From assembly GCF_040580765.1 (NCBI RefSeq), contig NZ_CP158687.1, positions 1,550,001-1,614,000 of the forward strand: 64,000 bases of DNA, written 5' to 3'. Positions 1-9,596 of the stretch are shown here, piece after piece. Source of the stretch: Lentibacter algarum (GTDB lineage Bacteria > Pseudomonadota > Alphaproteobacteria > Rhodobacterales > Rhodobacteraceae). The notes below the pieces were generated by a model. That model ran no database searches and was not told where the DNA came from. It worked only from the letters and a program-made list of their open reading frames with translations. The translations under genes were made by a program, and so were the position numbers. Each line of letters starts with the position of its first letter. The first letter of the stretch is position 1.

Positions 1-1163
1 TCCAGCAAGTCTCGCGTTTGATACCCAACAGATTCCAGAGCGGCACGGGCCATCTCCGCAGGCCCAGTCGCCCGTGTCAGCCCAAAAGCCGCACCGCGAC
101 AGTCGGGGTTCCAATACGGCGCACCAAGCCCAGTAAAAGCGGGCACAATGATAACGTCCTGAGCACAATCCGCAGATTCCGCCAAGGCCTGCGTATCAGC
201 CGCCGTGGCGATAACGCCAAGCCCATCGCGCAACCACTGCACAACGGCTCCGGCCACAAAAATTGACCCTTCGAGCGCATAGGTGACCTCACCCTCAAGC
301 TGATAGGCGACCGTTGTCAGGAGTTTGTGCTCAGATGCGACCGCGTCTCGCCCTGTGTTCAAAAGCGCAAAACAGCCTGTGCCATAGGTCGCTTTCATCA
401 TCCCTGCACTGAAACAGCCCTGCCCAATCGTAGCCGCCTGCTGATCGCCGGCGATTCCCAAGATCGGTACAGTTGCACCCAATACATCAGTCGTCCCAAA
501 TAGCGCTGAACAGTCCTTTACTTCAGGCAAAAGGCTCATCGGGACACCCAGAAGCGCGCAAATCTCTTCGTTCCACTCCCCAGCATGAATGTCATAGAGC
601 AAGGTGCGCGATGCATTGGTTGCATCTGTCGCATGGACACGCCCCCCCGTGAGGTTCCAAACGAGCCAGCTATCGACAGTGCCAAACGCCAATTCCCCTG
701 CCTCAGCCCGCGCACGCGCGCCCTCCACGCTGTCCAAGAGCCAAGCCAATTTTGTTCCACTGAAATAAGGATCCAGCAAAAGTCCCGTCTTGGCGCGGAT
801 AAGGGCTTCATGCCCCGCCTCTTTCAGCGCTGCACAGGCATCGCTTGTCCGACGATCTTGCCAGACAATCGCATTATAGAGCGGCTCTCCTGTCGCACGG
901 TCCCAAAGCAATGTTGTCTCGCGCTGGTTGGTGATCCCGATTCCTGCAAGAGCCTGTGCTGAAATGCCAGCAGCCCGCAAAGCGCCCTCACACGAACGCA
1001 AAACAGTTTGCCACAAATCCTCTGGCGCGTGCTCGACCCAGCCTGAGCGTGGGAAATGCTGCGCAAACTCTTCCTGCGCACTTCCTTGAGGACGCATATC
1101 TGCATCAAACACAATCGCGCGCGAACTTGTCGTGCCTTGATCAATCGCCAGAATATAACTCAT
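1..1163 (-). CDS. glpK: Glycerol kinase, 3' end cut by the window edge
   Basis: Phosphorylates glycerol to sn-glycerol 3-phosphate in the cytoplasm. The reading frame starts at ATG 1163 ([20 protein letters not shown]) and stays open to base 1, giving about 387 residues of a family that is usually near 495, so roughly the last 110 residues lie outside the window. The FGGY-kinase hallmarks are visible: the N-terminal phosphate-binding DQGTTSSR, the [10 protein letters not shown] segment, ITNQRETT, and the actin-like ATPase part with [13 protein letters not shown] and YGTGCF. It starts 23 bases after the glpD stop on the same strand, so the two are very likely co-transcribed, glpD first. Identification is firm; only the C-terminus is unseen. 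Confidence 0.96.
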   Translation of the reverse strand, partial: MSYILAIDQGTTSSRAIVFDADMRPQGSAQEEFAQHFPRSGWVEHAPEDLWQTVLRSCEGALRAAGISAQALAGIGITNQRETTLLWDRATGEPLYNAIVWQDRRTSDACAALKEAGHEALIRAKTGLLLDPYFSGTKLAWLLDSVEGARARAEAGELAFGTVDSWLVWNLTGGRVHATDATNASRTLLYDIHAGEWNEEICALLGVPMSLLPEVKDCSALFGTTDVLGATVPILGIAGDQQAATIGQGCFSAGMMKATYGTGCFALLNTGRDAVASEHKLLTTVAYQLEGEVTYALEGSIFVAGAVVQWLRDGLGVIATAADTQALAESADCAQDVIIVPAFTGLGAPYWNPDCRGAAFGLTRATGPAEMARAALESVGYQTRDLL

Positions 1164-1186
1164 GCCTTCCCCCCTCAGTGCAAAGC

Positions 1187-2710
1187 CTAGCGCGCAGCCA
1201 GATATGCCTCAAGCGCCGCAACACCTTCAGCAGGCATGTGGAGCCCAAGCTTGCTGCGCCGCCAGAGAATATCCTCGGCATTCTGCGCAAACTCGCGCGC
1301 GACCAACCACTCTACTTCTGCCGTACTAAGCCCTGCGCCCAAATCCTCGACTGCCTTACAATCTCCAAGCATATCAAAGACATCCAGACCATAACTCCTG
1401 ACCAGTCGGCGCACGGTTCGCGCCTCCAGAAACGGATATTTCACGGCAGCCTGCTCTTCCAAAGCGTGTTTATCGGCAAGCTCAAAATTCCCCCCGGGCA
1501 GCGCGACCCCCTTTGTCCAAGCGCGGCTTGCAGGCACAAGCAAATCTACCGCAGCTTCTGACAGTTTACGATAGGTGGTTATTTTTCCGCCAAAAACCGT
1601 CAAAAGCGCAGCATCTGCTCTTTCAAGCCGCAGCTCATAATCGCGAGTTGCAGCAGAGGCGCTGGCCTGACCATCGTCCTGCAAAGGTCTCACTCCTGAG
1701 TAAGACCAAACAATATCGGCAGTTGTGATCTCGGTGCGTAAATATCCGTTCACAAAATCAATCAGGTAGGTCTGTTCCCGCGCGCTTACCTCTGGCTTTT
1801 CATCAGCGGCACCATGCTCTGCATCTGTAGTCCCAATGAGCGTGAAATCATCTTCATAAGGAATAAGAAAACAGATCCGACCATCTTCACCTTGCAAAAA
1901 ATAGCATTTGTCATGGTCATAGAGCTTCGGCACGACAATATGGGAGCCACGCACCAGCCTGATCTGCCCACGCATATCCGTGCTGACATGGGACAGGGCC
2001 TGCGCCACCCATGGTCCCGCAGCATTGACCAACGCGCGCGAAAGATACTGCTCTTGTGTACCGTTCCGCGCAACTGTGATCCGCCAGAGCCCGCCGATAC
2101 GCTCCGCATTCACGAACGTGGCACGGGTCAAAATGCTCGCCCCCCGCTCCGCAGCATCCCGCGCATTCAGGCTCACAAGCCGCGCATCATCAACCCAAAC
2201 ATCCGAATATTCAAAGGCGCGCTCAAAGCGCGCGTCAAGCACAGCGCCTTCAACGGCACCAACAAGCTTTAGAGCCTGCGTTGCAGCCAAAACCTTACGC
2301 CCGCCCATATGATCGTAAAAAAATAATCCAAGGCGGATCAACCAGCTTGGACGCCGCCCCTTCATCCAAGGCATCAGCCCAGCCAAAAGTCTTGATGCAG
2401 GCGTTTCCGCGTCAAAGCGCATGTCTTTGCTGAGCGGCAGAACAAAGCGCATCGGCCAGCTGATATGCGGCATCATACCCAGCAACACTTCCCGCTCTCT
2501 TAAAGCTTCTTTCACGAGGCGGAATTCAAAATATTCTAGATATCTCAGCCCACCATGAAAAAGCTTCGTCGAGGCTGAGGAGGTACCGGACGCCAGATCG
2601 CCCTGCTCTACAAGCGTAACACTCAGCCCGCGCCCAGCCGCGTCGCGGGCAATCCCGCATCCGTTCACACCGCCACCAATGATAAAGATATCGCTAATTG
2701 TCTCTGACAT
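1187..2710 (-). CDS. glpD: Aerobic glycerol-3-phosphate dehydrogenase
   Basis: FAD enzyme that oxidises glycerol 3-phosphate to dihydroxyacetone phosphate and passes electrons to quinone at the inner membrane. The N-terminus has the dinucleotide-binding [19 protein letters not shown] and the family stretch [19 protein letters not shown]; later come AAGPWVAQ and [12 protein letters not shown] near the C-terminal domain. I start it at ATG 2710 (507 residues), which follows AGGGTGGG at good spacing; a GTG 36 bases upstream is in frame but has no ribosome site. Upstream gene of the glpD-glpK operon. A GlpR-type operator could lie in the upstream AT-rich region but I cannot identify one. Confidence 0.97.
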   Translation of the reverse strand: MSETISDIFIIGGGVNGCGIARDAAGRGLSVTLVEQGDLASGTSSASTKLFHGGLRYLEYFEFRLVKEALREREVLLGMMPHISWPMRFVLPLSKDMRFDAETPASRLLAGLMPWMKGRRPSWLIRLGLFFYDHMGGRKVLAATQALKLVGAVEGAVLDARFERAFEYSDVWVDDARLVSLNARDAAERGASILTRATFVNAERIGGLWRITVARNGTQEQYLSRALVNAAGPWVAQALSHVSTDMRGQIRLVRGSHIVVPKLYDHDKCYFLQGEDGRICFLIPYEDDFTLIGTTDAEHGAADEKPEVSAREQTYLIDFVNGYLRTEITTADIVWSYSGVRPLQDDGQASASAATRDYELRLERADAALLTVFGGKITTYRKLSEAAVDLLVPASRAWTKGVALPGGNFELADKHALEEQAAVKYPFLEARTVRRLVRSYGLDVFDMLGDCKAVEDLGAGLSTAEVEWLVAREFAQNAEDILWRRSKLGLHMPAEGVAALEAYLAAR

Positions 2711-2902
2711 GTCGCCCACCCTTTGAACACTGTTATGAGCGCGCACTCACCAAATGAAAACCAGCTGAAAAGCTCACGTAACATCCCCTAAAGGCAAAAC
2801 ATCACAAAAAAACAAAAGTTAGGGACCATTTTCGCCCCATTTTAGCGACATGTTAAGCGCTATCGGCTTGGGTGTGGGCATCTAGCTGTGAGGGCTCTGC
2901 CT
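2711..2902. promoter_or_regulatory. Divergent intergenic region upstream of glpD
   Basis: About 190 bases between glpD (leftward) and the small rightward frame at 2903. It is richer in A and T than its surroundings (for example 2806-2822) and must hold the glpD-glpK promoter. I find no convincing -35/-10 pair or repeat that I could name as a regulator site. Confidence 0.4.
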
Positions 2903-3070
2903 ATGACCTGCGTTCCAAAACCTGCGCGCCACGCGCGGCTCTTTGAGCTGATCCGCCAGCATAATCTGGCGCAAGCAGCAGCCCCAGCTTCAACCCAAGA
3001 AGCGCAAGGGCTGAATGACGTGCAAGGCTTCATCGCCTCCGCACGGCAAAGCCTTTATGCCTCTAGATGA
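2903..3070 (+). CDS. Small hypothetical protein (55 aa)
   Basis: Not recognised. ATG 2903 is preceded by GAGGG with an 8-base gap; an in-frame GTG at 2888 has no ribosome site. The product begins MTCVPKPARHARLFELIRQH, is soluble and helix-prone (ARLFELIRQHNLAQAAA; VQGFIASARQSLYASR), and has no signal peptide or membrane segment. It ends three bases before the rlmE stop on the opposite strand. Codon use resembles neighbours, and the tight fit between divergent glpD and convergent rlmE favours a real gene, but at this length chance cannot be excluded. Confidence 0.45.
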   Translation: MTCVPKPARHARLFELIRQHNLAQAAAPASTQEAQGLNDVQGFIASARQSLYASR

Positions 3071-3073
3071 GCT

Positions 3074-3787
3074 TTAGCCCCTAAAGCCAGTTGCAATAAC
3101 GAATTTTTCAGAGCTGTCCGAACGAGAGCTGGGTGGCTTCACGTTCACCACTTTGGTAAACTTCTGCTTCAATAGCTTCTGCAACTCGCCTTCCGCGCCC
3201 CCAGCCAGAACCTTGGCAACAAAGGTTCCACCATCCTCAAGCACATCAAACGCAAAGTAAGCAGCTGCTTCGCAAAGCGAGATAATACGCAAGTGGTCGG
3301 TTTGTTTGTGCCCTGAGCTCGACGCCGCCATATCCGACATCACCACATCGGCCTTACCGCCAAGCCATTCCTTAACCTGATCGTCCGCACCGTCGTCCAT
3401 AAAATCAAGTTGGTGTATTTCACAGCCTACAATTGGTTCAACCACCTGCAAATCGACGCCCAAAAGCGTGCCGATAGGCCCCGGCTTCTCGCCAATCGCA
3501 TTCACGCGTGGCACTGCCACTTGCAGCCAACCACCTGGCGCACACCCAAGGTCAACGACCCGCGCACCAGGAGCAAGAAAACCAAACTTATCATCTAGCT
3601 CCATGATTTTAAACGCTGCGCGCCCGCGGTAGCCCTCGGCTTGCGCGCGTTTTACGTAAGGGTCATTCAATTGCCTCTGGAGCCAACGCGTGGAAGAACT
3701 GCGTCGCCCGCGCGCCGTCTTGACTTTGACTTTCAGCTCACGCTGTCCGCGCCCCGAAGTATTTTTTCCGTCTGGTTTTTTTGCCAT
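3074..3787 (-). CDS. rlmE: 23S rRNA (uridine-2'-O)-methyltransferase RlmE (FtsJ/RrmJ)
   Basis: Methylates the 2'-hydroxyl of the A-loop uridine (U2552 in E. coli numbering) of 23S rRNA using S-adenosylmethionine, a late step of 50S assembly. The sequence shows the N-terminal basic extension, [14 protein letters not shown] with the first catalytic lysine, the SAM motif [22 protein letters not shown] with the catalytic aspartate, FVAKVLAGG with the second lysine and [10 protein letters not shown] with the glutamate, completing the K-D-K-E set. 237 residues, typical with an alphaproteobacterial basic N-terminus. It lies 14 bases after the ppx/gppA-like gene on the same strand, probably one transcript. 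Confidence 0.96.
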   Translation of the reverse strand: MAKKPDGKNTSGRGQRELKVKVKTARGRRSSSTRWLQRQLNDPYVKRAQAEGYRGRAAFKIMELDDKFGFLAPGARVVDLGCAPGGWLQVAVPRVNAIGEKPGPIGTLLGVDLQVVEPIVGCEIHQLDFMDDGADDQVKEWLGGKADVVMSDMAASSSGHKQTDHLRIISLCEAAAYFAFDVLEDGGTFVAKVLAGGAEGELQKLLKQKFTKVVNVKPPSSRSDSSEKFVIATGFRG

Positions 3788-3801
3788 GTTTTCGCTCTAG
3801 C

Positions 3802-4914
3802 CTAAAAAGGCCCATCCTCCAAGACACCATCCGCACTCATCTGCGCATATAGCAGTCCTTCGCGCAGGCCGCGGTCGGCCACACTAAGCCGATCCGTCGG
3901 CCAGCAGCGCAGCAATGCCTGCAAAATAGCGCTCCCCGACATAATTAACGCCTGACGGTCCTGCCCGATCCGCGGGTCAAGCCTGCGCCCCTCTGGTCCA
4001 AGCGCAAGGTAGTCGCGAATGACCGTATCAATTTCCTCAGAGTTCATCCGCAACCCGTCCACTTTCGTGCGGTCGTAGCGCTTGAGGCCCAGATGGCTCG
4101 CCGCCACGGTTGTTACAGTGCCCGATGTCCCCACAATCTGAAAGCGTTCGCGCTGCTGCACATCTTGATAAGGCGTGAAATCAGCAAGATTCTCTTCAAA
4201 AAACCAGCTCATCAAAGCGAAGCGCGCGGCATCGTCCTCAACATCTTCAAACTGATCCTTAAGCGTGGCCACGCCCAATGGCACAGAAATCCAATCGACA
4301 ACCTTGGCCACAGGCTCATTCCCGACTTGATGGCTAAAGCCTCGGTGCATGCGCATAATCGCCTTGGCGCGCTGTTTTTTGGGCACGTCAGACAGATCAA
4401 TCCAGACCAGCTCGGTCGAACCGCCACCAATATCAACGACAAGCAACTGCTCGGTCTTCGGGCTCACAAGAGGTGCACAAGAAATCACCGCGAGCCGTGC
4501 TTCCTCTTCCGCAGGAATGATATCTAGCACCAGTCCCGTTTCGCGTTTGATTTTGGCAAGAAACTCGGCAGAATTCTGAGCGCGGCGGCAGGCCTCTGTC
4601 GCCACAAGGCGCATCTTTCGCACCTTATGACGTTTCAATTTCTGCTGACAGGTTTTCAACGCCTGAATCGTGCGCTGCATAGAGCTACGCGACAGCTTCC
4701 CCGTGCTCTCAAGGCCAAGCCCGAGTTGCACAGATTTAGAATAGCTGTCCACCACATGAAACTGGCTGCCCGACGGTCGGGCAATCAGCATACGGCAACT
4801 GTTCGTGCCCAGATCCAGCGCCGCATACAGCGGGCCAGAATCGAGCGGTTTCGGCGCGGGGCTCTCAACCGTTTTCAAGGGAGCGCCCGCACCTTTGGGA
4901 CGCTTGGGCGTCAT
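3802..4914 (-). CDS. Ppx/GppA-family exopolyphosphatase / pppGpp phosphatase
   Basis: Member of the ASKHA phosphatase family that hydrolyses inorganic polyphosphate or pppGpp; which substrate cannot be told from sequence. Motifs: ALDLGTNSCRMLIA (phosphate 1), ATEACRRAQN, IIPAEEEARLA, VVDIGGGSTELVW (phosphate 2) and VGTSGTVTTVAA. Start taken at ATG 4914 because GGAGGG sits just upstream; ATG 4929 is possible but without a site. 370 residues, the short one-domain-pair form lacking the C-terminal HD region of long Ppx/GppA proteins. It precedes rlmE by 14 bases, an arrangement I recall as common in Rhodobacterales. Confidence 0.9.
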   Translation of the reverse strand: MTPKRPKGAGAPLKTVESPAPKPLDSGPLYAALDLGTNSCRMLIARPSGSQFHVVDSYSKSVQLGLGLESTGKLSRSSMQRTIQALKTCQQKLKRHKVRKMRLVATEACRRAQNSAEFLAKIKRETGLVLDIIPAEEEARLAVISCAPLVSPKTEQLLVVDIGGGSTELVWIDLSDVPKKQRAKAIMRMHRGFSHQVGNEPVAKVVDWISVPLGVATLKDQFEDVEDDAARFALMSWFFEENLADFTPYQDVQQRERFQIVGTSGTVTTVAASHLGLKRYDRTKVDGLRMNSEEIDTVIRDYLALGPEGRRLDPRIGQDRQALIMSGSAILQALLRCWPTDRLSVADRGLREGLLYAQMSADGVLEDGPF

Positions 4915-5095
4915 TGTTACGCCCTCCATTTCGTGTTGGCTTCAAACTATGCTGCACACCAACCTTCTGCAAGGGGTTTCACGTCTCACACCAACGTCAC
5001 AAACCCTTCATTCGCCTGTCACAGAGGCCAATCAATAAAGACACACGCCCACTTCGGCGCAACGAATCTAGGTAAATGCTGCAGGAGCCTTACCC

Positions 5096-6973
5096 ATGAC
5101 AAAAAACCACACCCTTTCATTTGATGACTTTGATGAAGTCGTAAACCCGCGCCTTCTGGAGCCCGAGTTTGACCACGTGGTCGAGCGCGCCCTGTCTCGC
5201 CGCGGCTTTATAGGCGGTATCCTCGCACTCGGCTCGGTCACAGCACTTACTGGCGGCGTCTTGCCCGCCACCGCGCGCGCCGATGGCTCACGCTTTGCAT
5301 TTGAGGCGATCTCGACAAGCACGGCTGACACCATCACCGTTCCGGAAGGCTTCAAAACAGAGATCGTTGCCCGCTGGGGCGACCCGCTTTTTTCTGACAC
5401 GCCCGAATTTGACCCCCTGACGCGCGGGACTGCCGCCAGCCAAGCACGCGCCTTTGGTGACAACACCGATGGCATGGATATCTTCTCCCATGCTGGCCGC
5501 ACGCTGCTGGTAGTGAACAACGAATACACCAACCGTGACATTATCTGGGGCGATCGTGGAGACGCAGGCCCCGATGCAGACGGAATTCTCAAAGGGATGA
5601 TGGCTCACGGTGTCACTGTTGTAGAACTGGCAGATGGTGAAAACGGCTGGCAGATGGTTAAAGACAGCCCTTACAACCGCCGAATTACGCCTCAAACAGA
5701 GATGTTGCTTACAGGCCCTGCCGCTGGCCACGACCTCGTCAAGACAGACGCTGACCCTACAGGAACGAAGGTACAAGGCACATGGAACAACTGCGGCAAC
5801 GGCGTGACACCCTGGGGAACTTATCTGGCTTGTGAAGAAAACTTTAACGGCTACTTCTCCGCCGAGGACGAAGCCCATGAAGTGTCAGCAGACCTTAAGC
5901 GCTACGGCATCTCCGCCAAAGACTGGGGCTACCGCTGGGCAGAAGTCGATACACGCTTTGATGTCGCCCAAAACCCTAACGAGCCCAACCGCGCAGGCTA
6001 TGTCGTCGAAATTGATCCGACCGATGCGACCTCTACCCCCAAAAAGCGAAGTGCGCTGGGCCGCATGAAACACGAAAATGCCGAATGCGTGGTCAATAAC
6101 GATGGCAAGCTTGTGATCTACATGGGCGATGACGAGCGGGGCGAGTTTCTTTACCGCTACGTTTCCAACAATGTCTATGCACCTGGCGTAGACACAGATG
6201 ACCTAATGGACAATGGTACGCTCTATGCTGCCAAGTTTCACGACACAGGCGCAGGCGAGTGGCTTGAGTTATCCGAAGCCACAACGGGCATGAGCAAAGC
6301 CGAGATTTGCATCCACACCCGCCAAGCCGCGTCCAAAGTCGGTGCAACCACAATGGACCGACCCGAATGGGTTGCGACCAACCCCAACGCGCCAGAGCTC
6401 TATTGCGCGCTGACAAACAACAAAAACCGTGGGATCAAGCCTAACGCTGGCGGAGATATAACGCCTGTTGGCGGACCCAATCCGCGCGAAGCCAACAAGT
6501 TTGGCCAGATTGTCCGCTGGAAGCCCAACGCAGGCGATCACACCTCAAACGGCTTCGCATGGGATCTTTACGTGATGGCGGGCAATCCAGATGTCCACCA
6601 AGACGCTCGCGCAGGCTCCGACAACCTCTCTTCAGGGAATATGTTTAACTCTCCTGATGGCCTTGCCTTTGACGAGGCTGGCCTGCTCTGGATCCAAACT
6701 GATGGAAACTACTCCAACGCAGATGACTTTGCAGGTCAGGGGAACAATCAAATGCTCGCGGGCGACCCTGTAACTGGCGAGATCCGCCGCTTTCTTGTTG
6801 GTCCCAACGAATGCGAGGTCACAGGGCTGTCATGGTCCGCTGATCGTCGTACAATGTTTGTTGGAATACAGCACCCAGGCGAAGACGGTGGCAGCCATTG
6901 GCCCGACATGAACGATGTCCCGCGCTCGGCCATTATTGCCGTGCGCCGCGAAGATGGTGGGATCATCGGCTGA
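5096..6973 (+). CDS. phoX: Tat-exported alkaline phosphatase PhoX
   Basis: Periplasmic or extracellular phosphomonoesterase of the PhoX (DUF839) family, which uses an iron-calcium cofactor to release phosphate from organic phosphoesters. Residues 34-62 form a twin-arginine signal: SRRGFIGG, a hydrophobic stretch, and a probable cleavage after ATARA. The family core is clear: GTWNNCGNGVTPWGTYLACE with the metal-linked cysteine near residue 233, then RMKHENAECVV, YMGDDERGEFLYRYVS and the C-terminal SPDGLAFDEAGLLWIQTDGN. 625 residues, normal length. AGGAG precedes the ATG. PhoX genes are usually under PhoB; the upstream region holds CTGTCAC half-site-like sequence (near 5016) but no clear full Pho box. 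Monocistronic, ending at a hairpin terminator. Confidence 0.95.
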   Translation: MTKNHTLSFDDFDEVVNPRLLEPEFDHVVERALSRRGFIGGILALGSVTALTGGVLPATARADGSRFAFEAISTSTADTITVPEGFKTEIVARWGDPLFSDTPEFDPLTRGTAASQARAFGDNTDGMDIFSHAGRTLLVVNNEYTNRDIIWGDRGDAGPDADGILKGMMAHGVTVVELADGENGWQMVKDSPYNRRITPQTEMLLTGPAAGHDLVKTDADPTGTKVQGTWNNCGNGVTPWGTYLACEENFNGYFSAEDEAHEVSADLKRYGISAKDWGYRWAEVDTRFDVAQNPNEPNRAGYVVEIDPTDATSTPKKRSALGRMKHENAECVVNNDGKLVIYMGDDERGEFLYRYVSNNVYAPGVDTDDLMDNGTLYAAKFHDTGAGEWLELSEATTGMSKAEICIHTRQAASKVGATTMDRPEWVATNPNAPELYCALTNNKNRGIKPNAGGDITPVGGPNPREANKFGQIVRWKPNAGDHTSNGFAWDLYVMAGNPDVHQDARAGSDNLSSGNMFNSPDGLAFDEAGLLWIQTDGNYSNADDFAGQGNNQMLAGDPVTGEIRRFLVGPNECEVTGLSWSADRRTMFVGIQHPGEDGGSHWPDMNDVPRSAIIAVRREDGGIIG

Positions 6974-6999
6974 TCCTCATCAAAACCATGAAGATTTTT

Positions 7000-7030
7000 C
7001 AGGGGCGTCCAAGCGGCGCCCCTGTTCATT
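7000..7030 (+). terminator. Intrinsic terminator after phoX
   Basis: CAGGGGCG (7000-7007) pairs with CGCCCCTG (7017-7024) around a 9-base loop, followed by TTCATTTTTG. The location 26 bases after the phoX stop fits a rho-independent terminator. Confidence 0.75.
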
Positions 7031-7144
7031 TTTGTCATGAAATATGCGCAAGGTCGCTCAAATGCGCCGCAAAGTCGAAAATGGGCGCTGCGGGGCGTCA
7101 CGCGTCCTTTAGACCTGATCATCAAAGAGGAAAGGGAATCATAC

Positions 7145-7441
7145 ATGCCCGACGTCACAATCGTTTACTGGCGCGACATTCCGGCCCAAGTCATCGTTGG
7201 CAAAGGCCGCCGTGGCTCCAAAGCCCCCCTACCCGAGCGCTTCGAGCAGGCGATCGACCGTGCCGCTATGAAAATCGGCGCAGAAGACAGCGACGCCTAC
7301 ATGGCAGAATGGCGCAAGGCCGAGCCTTTCACAGTCGAAGGCGAGCCTGACGACATCGCCGCTTCAGAGGCGGCACGTATAGATGCAGAATACGACAAGG
7401 AGCGCATCAAAGCGCTGATCGCAAACGAAGGCTGGGCTTAG
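7145..7441 (+). CDS. Small 'virulence factor' domain protein of a folate C1 cluster
   Basis: 98-residue soluble protein beginning MPDVTIVYWRDIPAQVIVGK, which matches what I know as the CvfC-like 'virulence factor' domain; the name is historical and no enzymatic role is established. In Rhodobacterales it stands first in a cluster with a methylenetetrahydrofolate reductase homologue and a methyltetrahydrofolate methyltransferase, as here, so a role in folate-linked one-carbon handling is an inference from context. ATG 7145 chosen: GGAAAGGGA lies upstream and the conserved domain starts there, although the frame is open for 36 more codons. The next gene begins within 30 bases. Confidence 0.85.
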   Translation: MPDVTIVYWRDIPAQVIVGKGRRGSKAPLPERFEQAIDRAAMKIGAEDSDAYMAEWRKAEPFTVEGEPDDIAASEAARIDAEYDKERIKALIANEGWA

Positions 7442-7468
7442 ACGCTCATGAACATCAGGGAGGCCATG

Positions 7469-8416
7469 ATGGCACTGCTTAATTTCCGCAAAAAAACGGC
7501 TGACACAGCCACCGCCTCGGCCAACCCTGCCCAGATGGAAGCTTTCCTGCAAGGCTACTCCATCGAGGTGATGCCGCGTACCGCATCCAAAGTCGAGGAT
7601 TTCCGCGAAATCCTACCAGCCGGGACACGCGTCTATATCGCACATATCGAAGGCACGCCCATTGAAGAAATGGTCGAAACAGCTGCGCGCATCAATGCCG
7701 AAGGTTTTGATGTGATGCCGCATTTTCCAGCTCGTATTATCCACGACGAAGCGATGCTCGCCAATTGGATCGCGATGTATCAAGGCGAAGCCAACGTGAA
7801 ACAAGCGCTCCTCCTTGCAGGCGGCGTCGACAAACCGCATGGTGCGTTCCATTCTTCAATGCAGCTCCTCGAAAGCGGCCTTTTTGACAAAGCTGGCTTC
7901 ACGCGCCTTCACGTCGCGGGCCACCCAGAAGGCAACAAAGACATCGACAAAGACGGTTCCCACAAAAACGTCGAAGAAGCGCTCCAATGGAAACAGAAAT
8001 TCTCTGAGCGCACCGATGCCAAAATGGCGCTCGCCACACAGTTTGCCTTTGAAGCTGGCCCCATCATCGAATGGGCCAATGGCCTCAAAGCCGCAGGTGT
8101 TGATATCCCCGTCCATATCGGGATCGCTGGCCCCGCCAAACTACAAACGCTGATCAAATTCGCCATCGCCTGTGGCGTCGGCCCATCTCTCAAAGTGCTG
8201 CAAAAGCGTGCGATGGATGTCACCAAACTGCTTCTGCCCTACGAGCCAACAGAGGTTCTGGCAGAACTTGCCGCTCACAAAGCGGCCAATCCCGACTTTA
8301 ACATTGAGCAGGTCCACTTCTTCCCGCTCGGTGGCATCAAAACAAACGCTACGTGGGCAACGGACAACGGCGGCGCTTCCGGCGTACCTGCGAACGCCCT
8401 AGCAAACCAAGCATAA
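7469..8416 (+). CDS. Methylenetetrahydrofolate reductase family protein
   Basis: TIM-barrel flavoenzyme family that interconverts 5,10-methylene- and 5-methyl-tetrahydrofolate. The sequence shows FDVMPHFPARII, the ALLLAGGVDKPHG strand, GFTRLHVAGHPEGNKDID, ATQFAFEAGPIIEWA and VPVHIGIAGPAKL-like segments characteristic of the family. It is a divergent branch rather than classical biosynthetic MetF. Start ATG 7469 has GGGAGG six bases upstream; ATG 7448 and 7466 are in frame. 315 residues. It is the middle gene of a three-gene rightward cluster with the methyltransferase 12 bases downstream, suggesting movement of methyl groups between methyl-THF and the oxidative folate pathway during growth on methylated compounds. 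Confidence 0.88.
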   Translation: MALLNFRKKTADTATASANPAQMEAFLQGYSIEVMPRTASKVEDFREILPAGTRVYIAHIEGTPIEEMVETAARINAEGFDVMPHFPARIIHDEAMLANWIAMYQGEANVKQALLLAGGVDKPHGAFHSSMQLLESGLFDKAGFTRLHVAGHPEGNKDIDKDGSHKNVEEALQWKQKFSERTDAKMALATQFAFEAGPIIEWANGLKAAGVDIPVHIGIAGPAKLQTLIKFAIACGVGPSLKVLQKRAMDVTKLLLPYEPTEVLAELAAHKAANPDFNIEQVHFFPLGGIKTNATWATDNGGASGVPANALANQA

Positions 8417-8428
8417 GAAAGCGCAGAC

Positions 8429-9508
8429 ATGACCAGAACAATCGTCGAATCCAAAACCAAAACCGCGATCATCGGTTTTGACCAGCCGTTCACAGTGATC
8501 GGTGAGCGCATCAACCCAACAGGGCGAAAAGTGCTCAATGAAGAGCTTGAGCGCGGCGACTTTACCCGCGTTCAGGCCGACGCCATCGCCCAAGTTGCGG
8601 CTGGCGCAACCATCCTTGATATCAACTCGGGCGCTGTATTCTCTGGCAAAATGGCCGAAGACCCCCGCTATGCAGACAACAACTTTGTTGAACCAACGCT
8701 GATGCGCGAGCTGATTGAAAAGGTTCAAGAGGTGACAGATTCTCCGCTCTGCATCGACAGCTCAGTTCCTGGCGCACTTGAAGCTGGCCTCGCCGCCGCA
8801 GAAGGCCGCCCGTTGCTGAACTCTGTGACTGGCGAAGAAGAGCGCCTCGAGCTCGTTCTGCCGCTCGTGAAAAAGTACAATGTGCCCGTTGTGGCCATTT
8901 CAAATGACGATACAGGCATTTCCGAAGACCCCGATGTGCGCTTCGCCGTCGCCAAGAAGATCGTAGAACGCGCTGCTGATTTCGGCATCCCTGCGCATGA
9001 TATCGTGGTCGATCCGCTCGTTATGCCCATCGGTGCAATGGGTACGGCTGGGCTCCAGGTCTTCACGCTCGTGCGCCGCTTGCGCGAAGAGTTGGGTGTA
9101 AACACGACCTGTGGCGCCTCCAACATCTCCTTTGGCCTGCCAAACCGTCACGGTATCAACAACGCCTTCTTGCCTATGGCGATCACTGCGGGCATGACAT
9201 CGGCAATTATGAACCCTGTAGCCATTCCTGTTGGCCCGACCAAAATCGCTGAAAAGCGCGCCGAAGTTGAGGCCTCTGGTCTTGTTCTTCCCGCAGATAT
9301 GGATGACGAAACCTTCTGTCAGCTCTTCGGCCTTGGCTCAACGAAGCCGCGCGCAGGCAAGGAAATGGAGGCCATTCGTGCTGCCAACTTCCTCACCAAC
9401 AATGATGAAGGTGGAGCAGCGTGGATTAACTTCAACCGTCTTGCCCCCAAAGCGGGCCAAGAAGGCCGTGGCCGCGCGGGCCGCACAGGTGGACGCCGTC
9501 GCGGCTAA
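8429..9508 (+). CDS. Methyltetrahydrofolate:corrinoid methyltransferase-type pterin-binding protein
   Basis: Pterin-binding TIM-barrel protein related to the methyl-THF domain of MetH and to MtgA/AcsE-type methyltransferases, which pass methyl groups between tetrahydrofolate and a corrinoid protein. Seen: FTVIGERINPTGRK at the first strand, AGATILDINSG, PLCIDSSVPGALEAGL, LLNSVTGEEERL, DIVVDPLVMPIG and TTCGASNISFGLPNRHGIN. 359 residues; the last 20 or so form a Gly/Arg-rich basic tail (GRGRAGRTGGRRRG) beyond the barrel. No corrinoid protein or activator gene follows; transcription appears to end at the hairpin 24 bases downstream, so the partner must be elsewhere. Confidence 0.9.
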   Translation: MTRTIVESKTKTAIIGFDQPFTVIGERINPTGRKVLNEELERGDFTRVQADAIAQVAAGATILDINSGAVFSGKMAEDPRYADNNFVEPTLMRELIEKVQEVTDSPLCIDSSVPGALEAGLAAAEGRPLLNSVTGEEERLELVLPLVKKYNVPVVAISNDDTGISEDPDVRFAVAKKIVERAADFGIPAHDIVVDPLVMPIGAMGTAGLQVFTLVRRLREELGVNTTCGASNISFGLPNRHGINNAFLPMAITAGMTSAIMNPVAIPVGPTKIAEKRAEVEASGLVLPADMDDETFCQLFGLGSTKPRAGKEMEAIRAANFLTNNDEGGAAWINFNRLAPKAGQEGRGRAGRTGGRRRG

Positions 9509-9531
9509 CCCCCTTAAAACTTTAAACCTAA

Positions 9532-9567
9532 AAACGCTCTGGCTCACTGCTGGGGCGTTTTTTTTTG
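9532..9567 (+). terminator. Intrinsic terminator of the folate C1 cluster
   Basis: AAACGC (9532-9537), extended by weaker pairs, pairs with GCGTTT just before a run of nine or more T. A clear rho-independent terminator shape. Confidence 0.8.
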
Positions 9568-9596
9568 CTCCCTGTCAAAAGCCCAAATAGGTTCGT

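Noticed and set aside
4980..5040. Possible Pho box upstream of phoX
   Set aside because: Only one CTGTCAC half-site-like sequence is good; the partner at 11-base spacing does not match, so no full site is claimed.
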